Source: Actinorugispora endophytica
GTDB lineage: Bacteria > Actinomycetota > Actinomycetes > Streptosporangiales > Streptosporangiaceae
Direction of reading: 5' to 3'
NCBI RefSeq assembly: GCF_004363075.1
Contig: NZ_SNYN01000007.1
Span: forward strand, 62,001-126,000
Length of the DNA stretch: 64,000 bases
Below the pieces are notes generated by a model. That model saw nothing but the letters and a program-made list of their open reading frames with translations. It searched no databases and was not told the origin of the DNA. Below are positions 1 to 9,277 of this stretch, piece after piece. The translations under genes and the position numbers were made by a program. Positions within the stretch are counted from its first letter, which is position 1. Every line of letters starts with the position of its first letter.

Positions 1-1027
1 GGACGAGGGCGGTGCAACCGGGGCCGAGCAGGTCGGCGATGCGCTCGATGTCTTCCAGAGTGGTGAGCACCTCCCGGTCCTCGCCGGAGCGGTACGGGAG
101 CCGGGTAGCGATGAGGTCGGGGTCGGCGAGGCGTTCTTCCAGATCGCGGCCGGTCTGCACGTCGAGGGCGAGTTCGTCGACTCCGGCGAGCAGCAGGCGG
201 CGCCGGGCGACGCGGGCCATCCACTCGTCCGGGTCGGCGGCCAGGGCGGTGATGTGCTCGGGGTTCTCGATGCCGCCGATGAGGGCGGCGAGCAGGTCGC
301 CGGTACGGGCGTGCGGGTCGGCGACGGTGACGGACTCCCCGCGTTCGATCCGGGCGGGCAGGTCGGCGAGCTGGACGAGGAGGCTCTGGAGTTCGGGGGC
401 CACGGCGTCGGCGGCGAGGGTGTGCAGCCCCAAGCGGGATCGCGCGGCGAGCAGCCACTCGTAGGCGCTCCGCTCGCTGTAGGCGGCTTCGACCATGTCC
501 TCGGCGAGCCGGGCGAGCGGTGCGGCCTCTTCGCCGGCGGAGCGCAGTTCGCGCAGGACGAACTCGTCGTCGGGGTCCATCCGCTCGGCCCGGTGCAGGA
601 CCGCGGCCCACAGCGCCCGCTCCTCCCCGATCCCGGTACCGTCCGCGCCGTCACCGGCCAGGGGGCGTTCATCGAGCTTGCGCAGGCACAGCAGACTGCC
701 GAGAAGCTCGACCAGTCGTCTCGGACCGAAGCGGTCGGCCCGAGCCGCGATGCCGTGCAGAGCGATCTCGGCTCTGAGCTGGTCGGAGTCGGCGTTGCCC
801 AGTCCGGTGGAGAGCAGCCACCCGGCCACCTGCGCGCCGTCGAACAGCGGACGTTCGGCGGTTTCGCTGACAGGAGCGGGGAAGTCGGCGTAGCGTCGTC
901 GCCAAGTGGTGACTACCGGGCGTTTCACCCGGGCGAAAGCAGCGATGTCCGACATCGACACCAGGGGAGCGCCGCTTCCGCGCGACGGTGTCGAAGAGGG
1001 CGGAACCGCTTCCGGTAGATGGGCCAT
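1..1027 (-). CDS. HTH-containing N6-DNA-methylase-like protein (3' end outside window)
   Basis: An open minus-strand frame begins at ATG 1027 behind a GGGAGGAG ribosome site near 1036-1043 and runs off the left edge after about 342 codons. Residues about 25-53 (SDIAAFARVKRPVVTTWRRR, then ADFPAPV) form the helix-turn-helix typical of actinobacterial HTH-type N6 methylases. Near residue 234, VADPHARTGDLLAAL resembles the AdoMet-binding motif I (DPxxGTGDLL), with the first glycine of the motif replaced. The expected NPPY motif appears degenerate as TRLPY. It diverges from the DndB-like gene at 1307 and shares a palindrome-bearing promoter region with it. A role in DNA modification or restriction is inferred; the degenerate motifs may mean weak or lost methylation. 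The C-terminal half is not visible. Confidence 0.7.
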   Translation of the reverse strand, partial: MAHLPEAVPPSSTPSRGSGAPLVSMSDIAAFARVKRPVVTTWRRRYADFPAPVSETAERPLFDGAQVAGWLLSTGLGNADSDQLRAEIALHGIAARADRFGPRRLVELLGSLLCLRKLDERPLAGDGADGTGIGEERALWAAVLHRAERMDPDDEFVLRELRSAGEEAAPLARLAEDMVEAAYSERSAYEWLLAARSRLGLHTLAADAVAPELQSLLVQLADLPARIERGESVTVADPHARTGDLLAALIGGIENPEHITALAADPDEWMARVARRRLLLAGVDELALDVQTGRDLEERLADPDLIATRLPYRSGEDREVLTTLEDIERIADLLGPGCTALV

Positions 1028-1162
1028 GACCGGGTTCTCCTCCCGTGATCGTCGCAGTGGATGCGCGGGTATCCGCCGGGACCGCTTCGGCCTCTCCGGC
1101 GGGCTCCGGCACGCGCTCTTGGGCACTCTACAAGCAACCGCCGTTTCGCTTCCTGCAAGTGA

Positions 1163-1182
1163 CTGATAACAGGGGTTATCAG
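1163..1182. promoter_or_regulatory. Perfect palindromic operator-like site
   Basis: CTGATAAC and GTTATCAG form perfect 8-bp arms around AGGG in the divergent intergenic region between the methylase-like and DndB-like genes. The size and place fit the operator of a dimeric repressor controlling both genes. The repressor is not identified; the methylase's own HTH is one candidate. Confidence 0.5.
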
Positions 1183-1306
1183 ATAAGCAGTGGCTCTTTC
1201 GGCTCCGGGATGTGATTCTCGACGCGTACACCCCCGCTGTCCATCAGTTACCGCGAGCGAGACAGCGACACCCCCGCCCCCACGGCAGACGAGAGAGAGC
1301 CCCGCC

Positions 1307-2533
1307 ATGACCATCACCATGCCCACCGCGGCCGTCGAAGGAATCCAGCTCATCGTGACCCCGTTCCGCCCCGACGCGGTGATCGGCACGGTGGGGCTCC
1401 CGGCCCTGTTGCAGCTCGTCCCCTCCCCCAAGACCGAGGAGGACAAGCGGGCCCTGAAGTACGCCTCCGGCTCCCTGCGCCGTCACGCCGAGGTGCGCGC
1501 CCTGGTGCAGCGGATGCTGAAGTCCACCCAGAAGGGCCGCAACGTCACCTCCTACGCGGCCTACATCGCCGCGGCGGTCAACGGCGAGTACGGTTCCGGG
1601 TGGTCCACCCCTCCCATCACGCTCTGGCTGGACGGCCGGCCCGGCGCGATCAGCGACGAGCTGGTGCCCGGCAGCGGCATCCGCACGATCACCGTGCTGC
1701 CCGCCTCTCCCGTCGTCGCCATCGACGGCGAAACCCAGGTGGCCGCCTGGCACGAACTGTTCGACGACCCGGAGCGCTTCGGGATCTCGTACGAGAAGCT
1801 CAGCGCCATCCGGATCCCGTTCGAGCTGTACTTCGGACTCAGCGTCGAGGACGCGCGGCAGATCTTCTACGACCGCAACGTCGAGGGCGTGCCGGTCGCG
1901 AAGAACCTGGCCATGTCCATGGACCAGCGCGACATCGGCACCCGCCTCGCCCACCGCGTCGCCGAGATGGTGAAGGTCGAGCACGACGGGAAGATCATCC
2001 CGTTCGCCAAGCTCGTCCAGGCCCGCAAGCGGCAGCTGACCAAGACCGATCCCGAGGTCGTGACCCTCTCCGCGCTGCGGCTGCTGGTGGTCACCGCGCT
2101 GTACGGCCGCAGCGGGCTGGGCCAGTCCTCGGCCACGGTGCACGAGGGCGACCTTCCGAACGGCATCAGCGTCGAGCAGGTGAAGCGCGAACTCGCCCCG
2201 CTGCTGTCCCAGGTGATCACCCGCCTGTACCCGCACTTCGCGGCGCGCGACGCGGTCTCCGCGCCCGCGGTCCTGGCCGGGCTCGGCGTCGTCGCGCACC
2301 AGGCCACCAGCTGGGCGGCCGGCGGCGCCCGGCTCAACGCGGACGACCTGCTGGAGCTGCTGGAGCCGGTCCGCTGGGAGCGCGAGGCCCGCTACTGGGA
2401 CGGCGTCGCCGCCAGCGCCAACGCCTCCGGAACCCTCAACTTCGGCGGCGGCGCCAAGGACTCCGGCGGCCGCGTCGCCGACGCCCTCCTGCACCCCGAC
2501 ACCGAGTACGGCCGCAAGATCCGCGGCTGGTAG
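1307..2533 (+). CDS. DndB/DGQHR-domain-like protein
   Basis: 408 residues from ATG 1307, chosen because a purine-rich GAGAGAGAG lies just upstream at 1291-1299; longer in-frame starts read into the promoter. The fold signature is that of DndB-like DGQHR proteins: an N-terminal block near VNGEYGSGW, the core at residues 140-148 (DGETQVAAW) where DGQHR would sit, then FYDRNVEGVPVAKNLAMSMD. DndB proteins regulate or modulate DNA phosphorothioation, and DGQHR proteins recur in other DNA-modification and defence islands. No dndA/C/D/E is present here; the partner is the divergent methylase-like gene. The DGETQ variant may mark a subfamily. Function in modification or defence is inferred. Confidence 0.7.
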   Translation: MTITMPTAAVEGIQLIVTPFRPDAVIGTVGLPALLQLVPSPKTEEDKRALKYASGSLRRHAEVRALVQRMLKSTQKGRNVTSYAAYIAAAVNGEYGSGWSTPPITLWLDGRPGAISDELVPGSGIRTITVLPASPVVAIDGETQVAAWHELFDDPERFGISYEKLSAIRIPFELYFGLSVEDARQIFYDRNVEGVPVAKNLAMSMDQRDIGTRLAHRVAEMVKVEHDGKIIPFAKLVQARKRQLTKTDPEVVTLSALRLLVVTALYGRSGLGQSSATVHEGDLPNGISVEQVKRELAPLLSQVITRLYPHFAARDAVSAPAVLAGLGVVAHQATSWAAGGARLNADDLLELLEPVRWEREARYWDGVAASANASGTLNFGGGAKDSGGRVADALLHPDTEYGRKIRGW

Positions 2534-2662
2534 CACCCCGCTTCTCCCGTTCACGGCCGCACACGGCCGACAGACGGCAGCCGTCCGCCGACGCCACCGA
2601 CCGGCAGCCGTGAGTTCCCCGCCCGGAAGCACCCGAGCGGCATCCCCCAAGGAGCAGCACAA

Positions 2663-3211
2663 GTGAACGAGACACACGCCCCCGGGCCGGAACCCCGCCC
2701 CTGGAACGGCCAGACGCCCCCCACCGGAACCACGGGGCCGTCTTCACCGCCGTTCGGCGGGGCCCCTGCCGCCCAAGCCTTCGAACCAACCGCAAGAACC
2801 CTTCCCGCGTGGCTTCTCCCATCACTCACCGGTGCCGTCGGAATCGTCATCGGCGCGGCGGGGTGGGCCCTGGTCTCCTCCTCCTACGCAGTGGGGACGC
2901 CCGACACCTTCACCGCCGCTGTCGAAGAATGCGGGCTGGACTACGAGAGCTCCGCCGCGCAGATAGGCGACGAAGGCGCGAGCCTGGCCCTTGACCACCA
3001 AGGCGAAGACGACATCAGCGGCCTTTCCCACACCGGACTGCACTGCGTCCTCGGTGCTCTGGACGTTCCTGACAGCGTCACCGCGCAGATGGAGGGAACA
3101 ACCGCCATGGACGGCCGCCAGTCCGCGTCCTGGGACGGCATCACCGCCTCATGGTCCTACCACCCCGACCGGGGACTCGACGTCGTCTTCTCTCTCGACC
3201 AGCAGCGCTAG
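2663..3211 (+). CDS. Single-pass membrane protein of unknown function
   Basis: 182 residues from GTG 2663 with AAGGAG 8 bases upstream. A proline-rich cytoplasmic N-terminus of about 45 residues precedes one hydrophobic helix (about 48-72, LLPSLTGAVGIVIGAAGWAL). The remaining extracytoplasmic part has two cysteines near residues 93 and 127 that could pair. The topology resembles small actinobacterial surface proteins; no family is recognised. The TAG stop coincides with the left boundary of a MITE-like repeat, so the element may have supplied the end of the reading frame. Confidence 0.65.
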   Translation: MNETHAPGPEPRPWNGQTPPTGTTGPSSPPFGGAPAAQAFEPTARTLPAWLLPSLTGAVGIVIGAAGWALVSSSYAVGTPDTFTAAVEECGLDYESSAAQIGDEGASLALDHQGEDDISGLSHTGLHCVLGALDVPDSVTAQMEGTTAMDGRQSASWDGITASWSYHPDRGLDVVFSLDQQR

Positions 3212-3478
3212 GGAATCTCCGGCGCGGAGGTGCTTGGGGCTCTGTCAGGACGGGGTTCCCTCGGGGCCTGTCACGGCGGACGACGACGACGGGCGGGGTC
3301 GGAGGCCCGCCCGTCCCCGCCGGACGTCCGTGACGCGGCGGTTCGAGGGCCGGTCCCGCCCCCACCCGGAATGATCACGGGCTTTCCGCCCTTCCAAGCC
3401 CCGGAACGGGCAGAAAGCCCAAGACCGTCAACGAAACCACCGGTGCCCGAATTCACCCCCACGTCGGAAACCCCATAG
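3209..3478. repeat. MITE-like element, copy A
   Basis: The left end reads TAGGGAATCTCCGGCGCGG and the right end CGGAAACCCCATAG; they are imperfect inverted repeats with TA at each boundary. Inside, GGGCTTTCCGCCC and GGGCAGAAAGCCC (about 3379-3420) form a strong hairpin. The same design recurs at 12335, 41549, 49783 and 63131. It abuts the stop of the gene at 2663 and probably acts as a transcription terminator. Confidence 0.75.
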
Positions 3479-3649
3479 CCCCGCTCTCGACCGGGTTGCG
3501 GCCGCAGCCCTCTCTTCGGCCGCGACAGCGCAGGTCAGCGAAATACCGGATCAGCGGTCAACCGCCCCGACCGCTTCCCGGGCCCGGGGCTCGGCGCAGA
3601 GGGCCGGGATCCGCGTGAGGGCGCCGCGCCGACGCGGCAGAATGCGGGC

Positions 3650-4369
3650 GTGCCCCTTGACTCCATAGACGCCGTGAACTGGTCGGCGATCCCCAACCCG
3701 ACGTGGCACCGGTGCGACGACCCGGAGCGTGTCGCACACGCGCTACGACTGCTGGCCGTGTCCACGACCGCCCGCGAGACAGGCGACGCGGCATCCCTCC
3801 TCGCCGGGGGCGGCTTCGTCTGCGGCCACGCCGCCATGGTCTTCCCCGCGGCCTACGCTGCCGCCCCGATCCTGCTGGACCTCGTCGAGCACGGCCGGCA
3901 GCCGCGCGTCAAGGACGCAGCCCTCGGGCTCCTCTCGAACGCCCTGGACTACTTCCCGCCCGCCGGCCACAACCGGGTGGACACCCCTCACGGCACCGGA
4001 GTCCCGCTCTGCTGTGCCATAGCCCGGTGCGTCCGTGATCGCCACCGTGCTCTTCTCGCCCATGGGATCCACGGCAGGCGGCTCCTGGCGGAGGCCGGAC
4101 TCCACTGGCGACTGGCCATCGAGGAGGCGGAGCTCCGGGCCGACGGCAGCGCGACCGCCATCGCCGTCCTCGAAGGCGCACCGTTCCGGACGCCGGTCGA
4201 GGCCGAAGCGCACACCCCGCCCTTCGGGCAGTCTGTGCGCCCCCTCCGGATCGACGCGCTGACGGCCGACGCCTCGGGCGGCGCGTGCATCGAACTCGGG
4301 CGGGCACTGCCTGCGGCCGCTCCGGGCTCCACCCTCTACCCGGCCGAGTGCGGCCGCCGCGAGCACTGA
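3650..4369 (+). CDS. HEAT-repeat-like protein of unknown function
   Basis: 239 residues from GTG 3650; the ATG at 3642 is out of frame. The sequence is helical and alanine/leucine rich with repeated helix pairs (ERVAHALRLLA; AAPILLDLVEHG; KDAALGLLSNALDYF). This pattern is typical of a widespread actinobacterial HEAT-like family in which the conserved core reads as time- or age-like A/AAPxLLxLV blocks. No catalytic motif is visible. It stands alone between a MITE-like element and a cold-shock-type gene. A scaffold or immunity role is possible but not shown. Confidence 0.6.
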   Translation: MPLDSIDAVNWSAIPNPTWHRCDDPERVAHALRLLAVSTTARETGDAASLLAGGGFVCGHAAMVFPAAYAAAPILLDLVEHGRQPRVKDAALGLLSNALDYFPPAGHNRVDTPHGTGVPLCCAIARCVRDRHRALLAHGIHGRRLLAEAGLHWRLAIEEAELRADGSATAIAVLEGAPFRTPVEAEAHTPPFGQSVRPLRIDALTADASGGACIELGRALPAAAPGSTLYPAECGRREH

Positions 4370-4487
4370 CCCGGCGCCTTGCCCCGATGCCCCACCGCAA
4401 CCGCACCGGGGGCAACGGGGAGCAGTGGGGAGCCGCCGACAGGGAGGCCGAGCCCGGCGAAGCCGACGGAACCCGTAAGGTTCCCGC

Positions 4488-4712
4488 ATGGTGACGGCGA
4501 CTGTTCGCGAGTGGCACGACGAGGAGGGGTGGGGCGTGCTCGACTCACCGGAGACCCCCGGCGGTTGCTGGGGCCACTTCTCCCATATCCAGATGGAAGG
4601 CTTCCGCACGCTGTCGCCCGGGCAGCGGGTGGACCTCCGGTGGGAGGCCCCCGGCTTCAAGCAGGACGGGTACGACTACCGGGCGGTGGACATCGTGCCT
4701 CGGCCGGCCTGA
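4488..4712 (+). CDS. Cold-shock-domain-like small protein
   Basis: 74 residues from ATG 4488. It has the actinobacterial variant cold-shock fold: TVREWHDEEGWGVLDSPETP, then GGCWGHFSHI, then LSPGQRVDLRW. The RNP1-like and RNP2-like strands (GWGVL and CWGHFSHI) are recognisable although diverged from CspA KGFGFI and VFVHFS. The length fits the family. It probably binds single-stranded nucleic acid in the cytoplasm. It is a single-gene unit. Confidence 0.75.
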   Translation: MVTATVREWHDEEGWGVLDSPETPGGCWGHFSHIQMEGFRTLSPGQRVDLRWEAPGFKQDGYDYRAVDIVPRPA

Positions 4713-5039
4713 CCTCCACCACCGCCAACGGCGACGGTGGACGGCAGCGGCGACGAGCGGTCCGTGACGGCGCCGCCTCCCCGGCGTCCGGGGCGGGCAG
4801 TCGCCAGGAGTCGCGGGTCGAGTCGTTCACGTCGGTGACGCCGCCGCCCGGGTCGAGGAGGCAGGGGGTGTCCCGCGATCGAGTCCGGGCCTCCCTCACC
4901 GGGAACCGAAGACGCAGGTCACCGGCGTGGAACCCCCGTCCTCCCCTCCTCCCGAAGCGGACGCCGCTGTCCGGATCCGTGTCGGATCCGACGCGGACAA
5001 CCGCAGCGAACGAGGTCCCGCTGGCGCATACTGGAGGCG
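4713..5039. other. Intergenic stretch without recognised content
   Basis: About 330 bases between the cold-shock-like gene and the small SH3-like gene. Open frames here lack ribosome sites and recognisable protein character. No repeat copy was found. Confidence 0.4.
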
Positions 5040-5261
5040 ATGACAAAGCCTGCCGCGCTGAAGCGCCATCTGCCCACCAGCCCCTTCAAAGCCCAGGTCA
5101 TACCGGTTCCCGAGGAACTGGCCGTGGGTGACCAAGTGACGCACGACGTGTACGGCCTCGGCCGGGTGACCGGCATCGAGGACGGGATCGCGGCACTCGT
5201 GGATTTCGGCTCGACGCAGGAGCGGATCCTGAGCCCGTACCCCAAGATGACCAAGCTGTAG
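5040..5261 (+). CDS. Small CarD/KOW-like (SH3-type) protein
   Basis: 73 residues from ATG 5040. After a short basic head (KRHLPTSPFKAQ) comes a compact beta domain: VGDQVTHDVYGLGRV, then ALVDFGSTQERILSPY. The GDxVxHxxYGxGxV pattern is shared with CarD/UvrD-C-terminal tudor-like and KOW-type SH3 domains that contact RNA polymerase or nucleic acid. It is a conserved small actinobacterial protein; its exact partner is unknown. Confidence 0.7.
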   Translation: MTKPAALKRHLPTSPFKAQVIPVPEELAVGDQVTHDVYGLGRVTGIEDGIAALVDFGSTQERILSPYPKMTKL

Positions 5262-5674
5262 ACCTCTGCGCCCGGTCACGGCACGCCAGGCCCCTCCGGG
5301 GGCTTGTTGTCGCGAAAAGGGAGACCTCTCATCGATCCGACCCCGCTGTTCTCCGCTCCGGAAAGGGCGCCCCGCCGCTCTGCCGCAGCGCCGCCGCCTC
5401 CGACGACGAACCCCTTCCAGGCCCCGGACTTCGGGGAGGACGAGGCCGCCGTGTCCGAGGACACGCAAGGACACGTCTCCGACATGAGCACGGCCTGACC
5501 CGAGACCACCGGCTCCCACCGGTCACGGGTGGTCCGGCGACCGGACACGGGCCTTCCGCCTCCGTCCGCGTTCTCTCCGGAGCCGCGGATCAGCAGGCCT
5601 CCGGCGTCCACGGTTGACGTCGACGACGCCGGGCGGGGTCGTACGCCAGCGTCTCCGTCCGGCCGTCGCGCCGG
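5262..5674. other. Intergenic stretch, no supported gene
   Basis: About 410 bases between convergent genes. Possible short frames are low in complexity and lack a good start. No repeat family member was recognised. Confidence 0.4.
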
Positions 5675-6526
5675 TCAGCGGAGTGACTGCGTTCCGATGA
5701 CGGACAGCATCTGGAGCTTCTCGTAGCTCTCGCTGCCGGGGACGGCGGTGTAGACCATCAGCGAGTGGGCCTGGCCCGGGTCGACCAGCCGCTGGCAGTT
5801 CAGCTCCAGCGCGCCGACCTCGGGGTGGACGAAGTGCTTGACCTCGTGGGGGCGTATCCCGATCTCGTGGTCGTCCCACACCCGCCGGAACTCCTCGTTG
5901 CGGGCCAGCAGCAGTTCGGCCAGGTGGGCGGCGCGGGACTGCGGGCCTCGGAGGGTGACGAGCTGGCGCAGCCCCGAGGCGTACATCCGGGACAGGAACG
6001 GGTGCTCCTCGGGGGCGTAGATCCGCCGGGCGGCGGGGTCGGTGAACCACCGGTACCCCGCGCTGCGGGCGGGCCCCGTGTACCGCGTCGTGTCCCCGGT
6101 GAGCGCGACGCCCATCGGGGACTGCCGCAGGGTCTCGCCGAGCTCGGTGACGATCTCGGCGGGCGTGTCGTCCAGGCGGTCGAGCACACGCAGGAGCCCG
6201 GGGCTGATGTGGTCGGTGGACGCGCCCCTGGGGGGCGGGTTGTGGCCGGCGAGGCGGAACAGGTGGTCGCGCTCGTCGAGCGACATGTGCAGCCCCTGGG
6301 CGATCGAGGCGAGCATCCGGAGCGACGGCTGGGGGCCGCGCTCCCGCTCCAGGCGGGAGTAGTAGTCGGCCGACATGTGGCACAGCGACGCGACCTCCTC
6401 GCGCCGTAGCCCGTTGGTCCTGCGGCGCTGCCCGCGCGGCAGGCCGACGTCCTCTGGTTGCAGTGCCTCACGCCGATTGCGGAGGAACTCCGCCAGCCCC
6501 GCGCGATCGATCACAACGCTCCTCAT
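5675..6526 (-). CDS. XRE-family transcriptional regulator with MmyB-like ligand domain
   Basis: 283 residues. Residues about 8-95 hold an HTH of the XRE type ([20 protein letters not shown], followed by [10 protein letters not shown]). The C-terminal two thirds match the MmyB-like ligand-binding fold common in actinobacteria ([30 protein letters not shown]). It diverges from the SDR-MFS-MpaB genes starting at 6809, with 282 bp between, and is the natural candidate to control them in response to a small molecule. The ligand is unknown. Confidence 0.85.
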   Translation of the reverse strand: MRSVVIDRAGLAEFLRNRREALQPEDVGLPRGQRRRTNGLRREEVASLCHMSADYYSRLERERGPQPSLRMLASIAQGLHMSLDERDHLFRLAGHNPPPRGASTDHISPGLLRVLDRLDDTPAEIVTELGETLRQSPMGVALTGDTTRYTGPARSAGYRWFTDPAARRIYAPEEHPFLSRMYASGLRQLVTLRGPQSRAAHLAELLLARNEEFRRVWDDHEIGIRPHEVKHFVHPEVGALELNCQRLVDPGQAHSLMVYTAVPGSESYEKLQMLSVIGTQSLR

Positions 6527-6808
6527 TTCCGGTGCCGCCTCGTCTCCACCGCCTGTCTACCGCCTGCGGTCGGAAGTAGCCACGCCCCGCCGATCCCCCC
6601 ATCCGGAGCGCAGAGGCGGCCCGGCGAGCCGGGGATCGAGAGGTCCTGGATAGGTCCGCGCCGTCCGCCGAGGATCGATGCCAGGGCCCGACCGGGTCCC
6701 GGGGAGGACGGCGCGGACCGAGAGGTCCGGCTCGCCCCGGCGGCGGGAGCGCGGCGGCGGACCCGCCCGGGCGCCGCCCCCGCGGCCGCAACACGAAGGA
6801 GCGGAAGA

Positions 6809-7753
6809 ATGCCACGTCGACCCATCGACATCACCGTGCCGGACCTGTCCGGAAAGCGCGCCGTCGTCACCGGCGCGAGCGACGGGATGGGCCTGGGGAT
6901 GGCCGCGCGGCTGGCCGCCGCGGGCGCCGAGGTGATCATGCCCGTCCGCAACCCGCGCAAGGGCGAGGACGCGATCGCCCGGATCCGGCAGGCGGCACCC
7001 GGCGCGAACGTCTCGCTGCGCGGTCTCGACCTGTCCTCCCTCGACTCGGTCGCGGCCCTCGGCGACGCCCTGCGCGAGGAGGGCCGGCCGATCCACATCC
7101 TGATCAACAACGCGGGCGTGATGCGGCCGCCGAACCGGCAGACCACGGCCGACGGGTTCGAGCTGCAGTTCGGCACCAACCACCTCGGCCACTTCGCCCT
7201 GGTGGGCCGCCTCCTCCCGCTGCTGCGCGCCGGACGGGCACGGGTGACCTCGCAGATCAGCGTCGCCGCGCGCCGTGGTGCCGTCCACTGGGAGGACCTG
7301 AACTGGGAGCGCTCCTACCAAGGGATGCGCGCGTACGGCCAGTCCAAGATCGCGTTCGGGCTGTTCGGCCTCGAACTGGACCGCCGCAGCAAGGCCCACG
7401 GGTGGGGGATCACCAGCAACCTCTCCCACCCGGGGGTTGCCCCCACGAACCTCCTGGCCGCCCGCCCCGAACTCGGCCGCGGCCAGGACACCCCGCAGAT
7501 CCGCCTGATCCGCTCGCTCTCGGCCCGGGGGATCCTGCTGGGCACCGCCGAGACGGCGAAGCTGCCCGCGCTGATGGCCGCGACCGACCCCGCCGCCAAG
7601 CGCGGCGCGCTCTACGGCCCCAGCGGCCCCGGGAACCTGGGCGGCACCCCGGCCGAGCAGCCGCTGTACCCGCCGCTGCGCGGCGCGGAGGAGGCCGCGC
7701 GCGTCTGGCAGGTCTCCGAGGAACTGACCAGGACCTCCTTCCTCGCCGCCTGA
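6809..7753 (+). CDS. Short-chain dehydrogenase/reductase
   Basis: 314 residues from ATG 6809, chosen for the GAAGGAGCGG site just upstream. It has the Rossmann glycine motif TGASDGMG (near residue 20), NNAGVM (near 99), and the YxxxK catalytic pair in YGQSK (near 174). Helix [12 protein letters not shown] fits the protochlorophyllide-reductase-like/retinol dehydrogenase-like SDR group. It is first in a run with an MFS transporter 34 bp downstream and an MpaB-type oxygenase, so the three probably act on one compound. NADP preference is not certain. Confidence 0.85.
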   Translation: MPRRPIDITVPDLSGKRAVVTGASDGMGLGMAARLAAAGAEVIMPVRNPRKGEDAIARIRQAAPGANVSLRGLDLSSLDSVAALGDALREEGRPIHILINNAGVMRPPNRQTTADGFELQFGTNHLGHFALVGRLLPLLRAGRARVTSQISVAARRGAVHWEDLNWERSYQGMRAYGQSKIAFGLFGLELDRRSKAHGWGITSNLSHPGVAPTNLLAARPELGRGQDTPQIRLIRSLSARGILLGTAETAKLPALMAATDPAAKRGALYGPSGPGNLGGTPAEQPLYPPLRGAEEAARVWQVSEELTRTSFLAA

Positions 7754-7787
7754 CCGCCACTCGCACGACCACCGAAGGAGAACCCGC

Positions 7788-9149
7788 GTGAGCACTGTCG
7801 CCACCCGCACGTCGAGACCCCGGAGCCCCTGGTGGGTGGTCGTCGGCGGCGGCACCGCCAACGCCGTCGGCCCCCCGATGTACCTGGCCACCATCGGCCT
7901 GTTCGTGCTGCCGATCGTCGAGGAGACCGGCTTCAGCCGCACGACCGTCACCGGGGCGTTCTCGGTCGCGGCGGTCGGGATGGCGATCGGGCTGGTCATC
8001 GTCGCGCAGCTCGTGGACCGCTTCGCCGCGCGTCACATCCTCGTGCCGGGGTTCGCGCTGTTCGCGGCCTCGATGGCGCTGATCGGGCTGGTGCCGCCGA
8101 TCGAGTGGGTCTACCTCGTCCCGTGCTTCTTCGTGGGGTTCTTCGGGGCCGGGACGGCGGTGCCCGCCACCAGGGCGGTGGTGAGCTGGTTCGACAACAA
8201 CCGCGCCCTCGCCGTCGGAGTGGCGACGGGCCTCATCGGCCTGGGCTCGGCCCTGGCCCCGGTGCTGGCCGGAACGCTCATCGAGAACGTGGGCTGGCGG
8301 CAGGCGTACGGCTTCATGGCACTGGTCTCGGTTCTCCTGTCGGTCACGATGGTCACCCTGTTCGTGCGCGCCCGCGCGGAACGGCACGTCCGGGGACGAC
8401 TCGTCCGGGAGGCCCGGGTGGAGGGCCGCGACGTCAGCCTCGAACTCCCCGGCCTGACGATCCGCGAAGCGGTCCGCACTTGGCGGTTCTGGGGCATCGC
8501 GTTCGGGCTGGGTCTGGTCGGGGTCGTCGTCTACGGTCTCCAGGTCCACCTCGTGCCGATGATGACCGACCGCGGGCTGACCAGCGACCAGGCGGGCTTC
8601 CTGCTGGTCGTCTTCGGCCTCGCCTCGCTCGTGGGCCGGGTGGCCGGCGGCTTCGTCGTCGACCGCGTGCACGTGTCCGTCATCGGCCCGATCGTGATCC
8701 TCGCCCCCATAGCGGGCATGTTCTTCCTGCACCCGCCGTTCAGCGGCGCCGCCGTCGCGGTCGCCTTCATCGGCGTCGCCTTCGGCGTCGAGGGCGACCT
8801 GCTCGCCCTGCTCATCAGCCGCTACCTGGGCACCCGCCACTTCGGCCGGATCCTGGGCGTGGTCCAGGCCGCGTTCCTCCTGGGCACCGCGTTCGGGCCG
8901 CTGCTCCTCGGGCTGGGGTACGACCTGCTGGGCTCCTACGACCCCGTCATCCCGGTCCTGATGGGCGTCCTCGTCGTCGGCGCGGTCCTCATCGCGACCC
9001 TGGGCCGCTACGTCTACCCCGCCGTCAGCGGCTTCGACCGGCTCGCCGCGCGCGACGAACTCGCCGCCTCCGAAGTGCTGAGCGACATCGCCGAGAGCGG
9101 CGACACCCACGGCTCGTCGGGCAGGCCGCGGGCCGAGGCCCGCCGCTGA
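7788..9149 (+). CDS. MFS transporter
   Basis: 453 residues from GTG 7788 behind GAAGGAG. About twelve hydrophobic segments are visible, with the MFS loop 2-3 signature as QLVDRFAARHILVPG and its counterpart GRVAGGFVVDRVH in the second half. It resembles the OFA/monocarboxylate-type group of bacterial MFS carriers. The C-terminal tail is acidic and cytoplasmic. It sits between an SDR and an oxygenase in one transcription unit. Substrate unknown, likely the compound handled by those enzymes. Confidence 0.85.
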   Translation: MSTVATRTSRPRSPWWVVVGGGTANAVGPPMYLATIGLFVLPIVEETGFSRTTVTGAFSVAAVGMAIGLVIVAQLVDRFAARHILVPGFALFAASMALIGLVPPIEWVYLVPCFFVGFFGAGTAVPATRAVVSWFDNNRALAVGVATGLIGLGSALAPVLAGTLIENVGWRQAYGFMALVSVLLSVTMVTLFVRARAERHVRGRLVREARVEGRDVSLELPGLTIREAVRTWRFWGIAFGLGLVGVVVYGLQVHLVPMMTDRGLTSDQAGFLLVVFGLASLVGRVAGGFVVDRVHVSVIGPIVILAPIAGMFFLHPPFSGAAVAVAFIGVAFGVEGDLLALLISRYLGTRHFGRILGVVQAAFLLGTAFGPLLLGLGYDLLGSYDPVIPVLMGVLVVGAVLIATLGRYVYPAVSGFDRLAARDELAASEVLSDIAESGDTHGSSGRPRAEARR

Positions 9150-9277
9150 CCGCCCCGGGCCGGACCACCACCGGGCCGCCTCAGGTCCGAGGACCACGAT
9201 CCCGACCCGCCGGCCCAGGCCGGGAAACGCAAGGACACCCCTGCCCCAGACACGCCCTCGTCCTCCAGGGAGACAGC

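Noticed and set aside
5304..5498. Short plus-strand frame of 64 codons
   Set aside because: Pro/Ala low-complexity, TTG start without a good site, no family.
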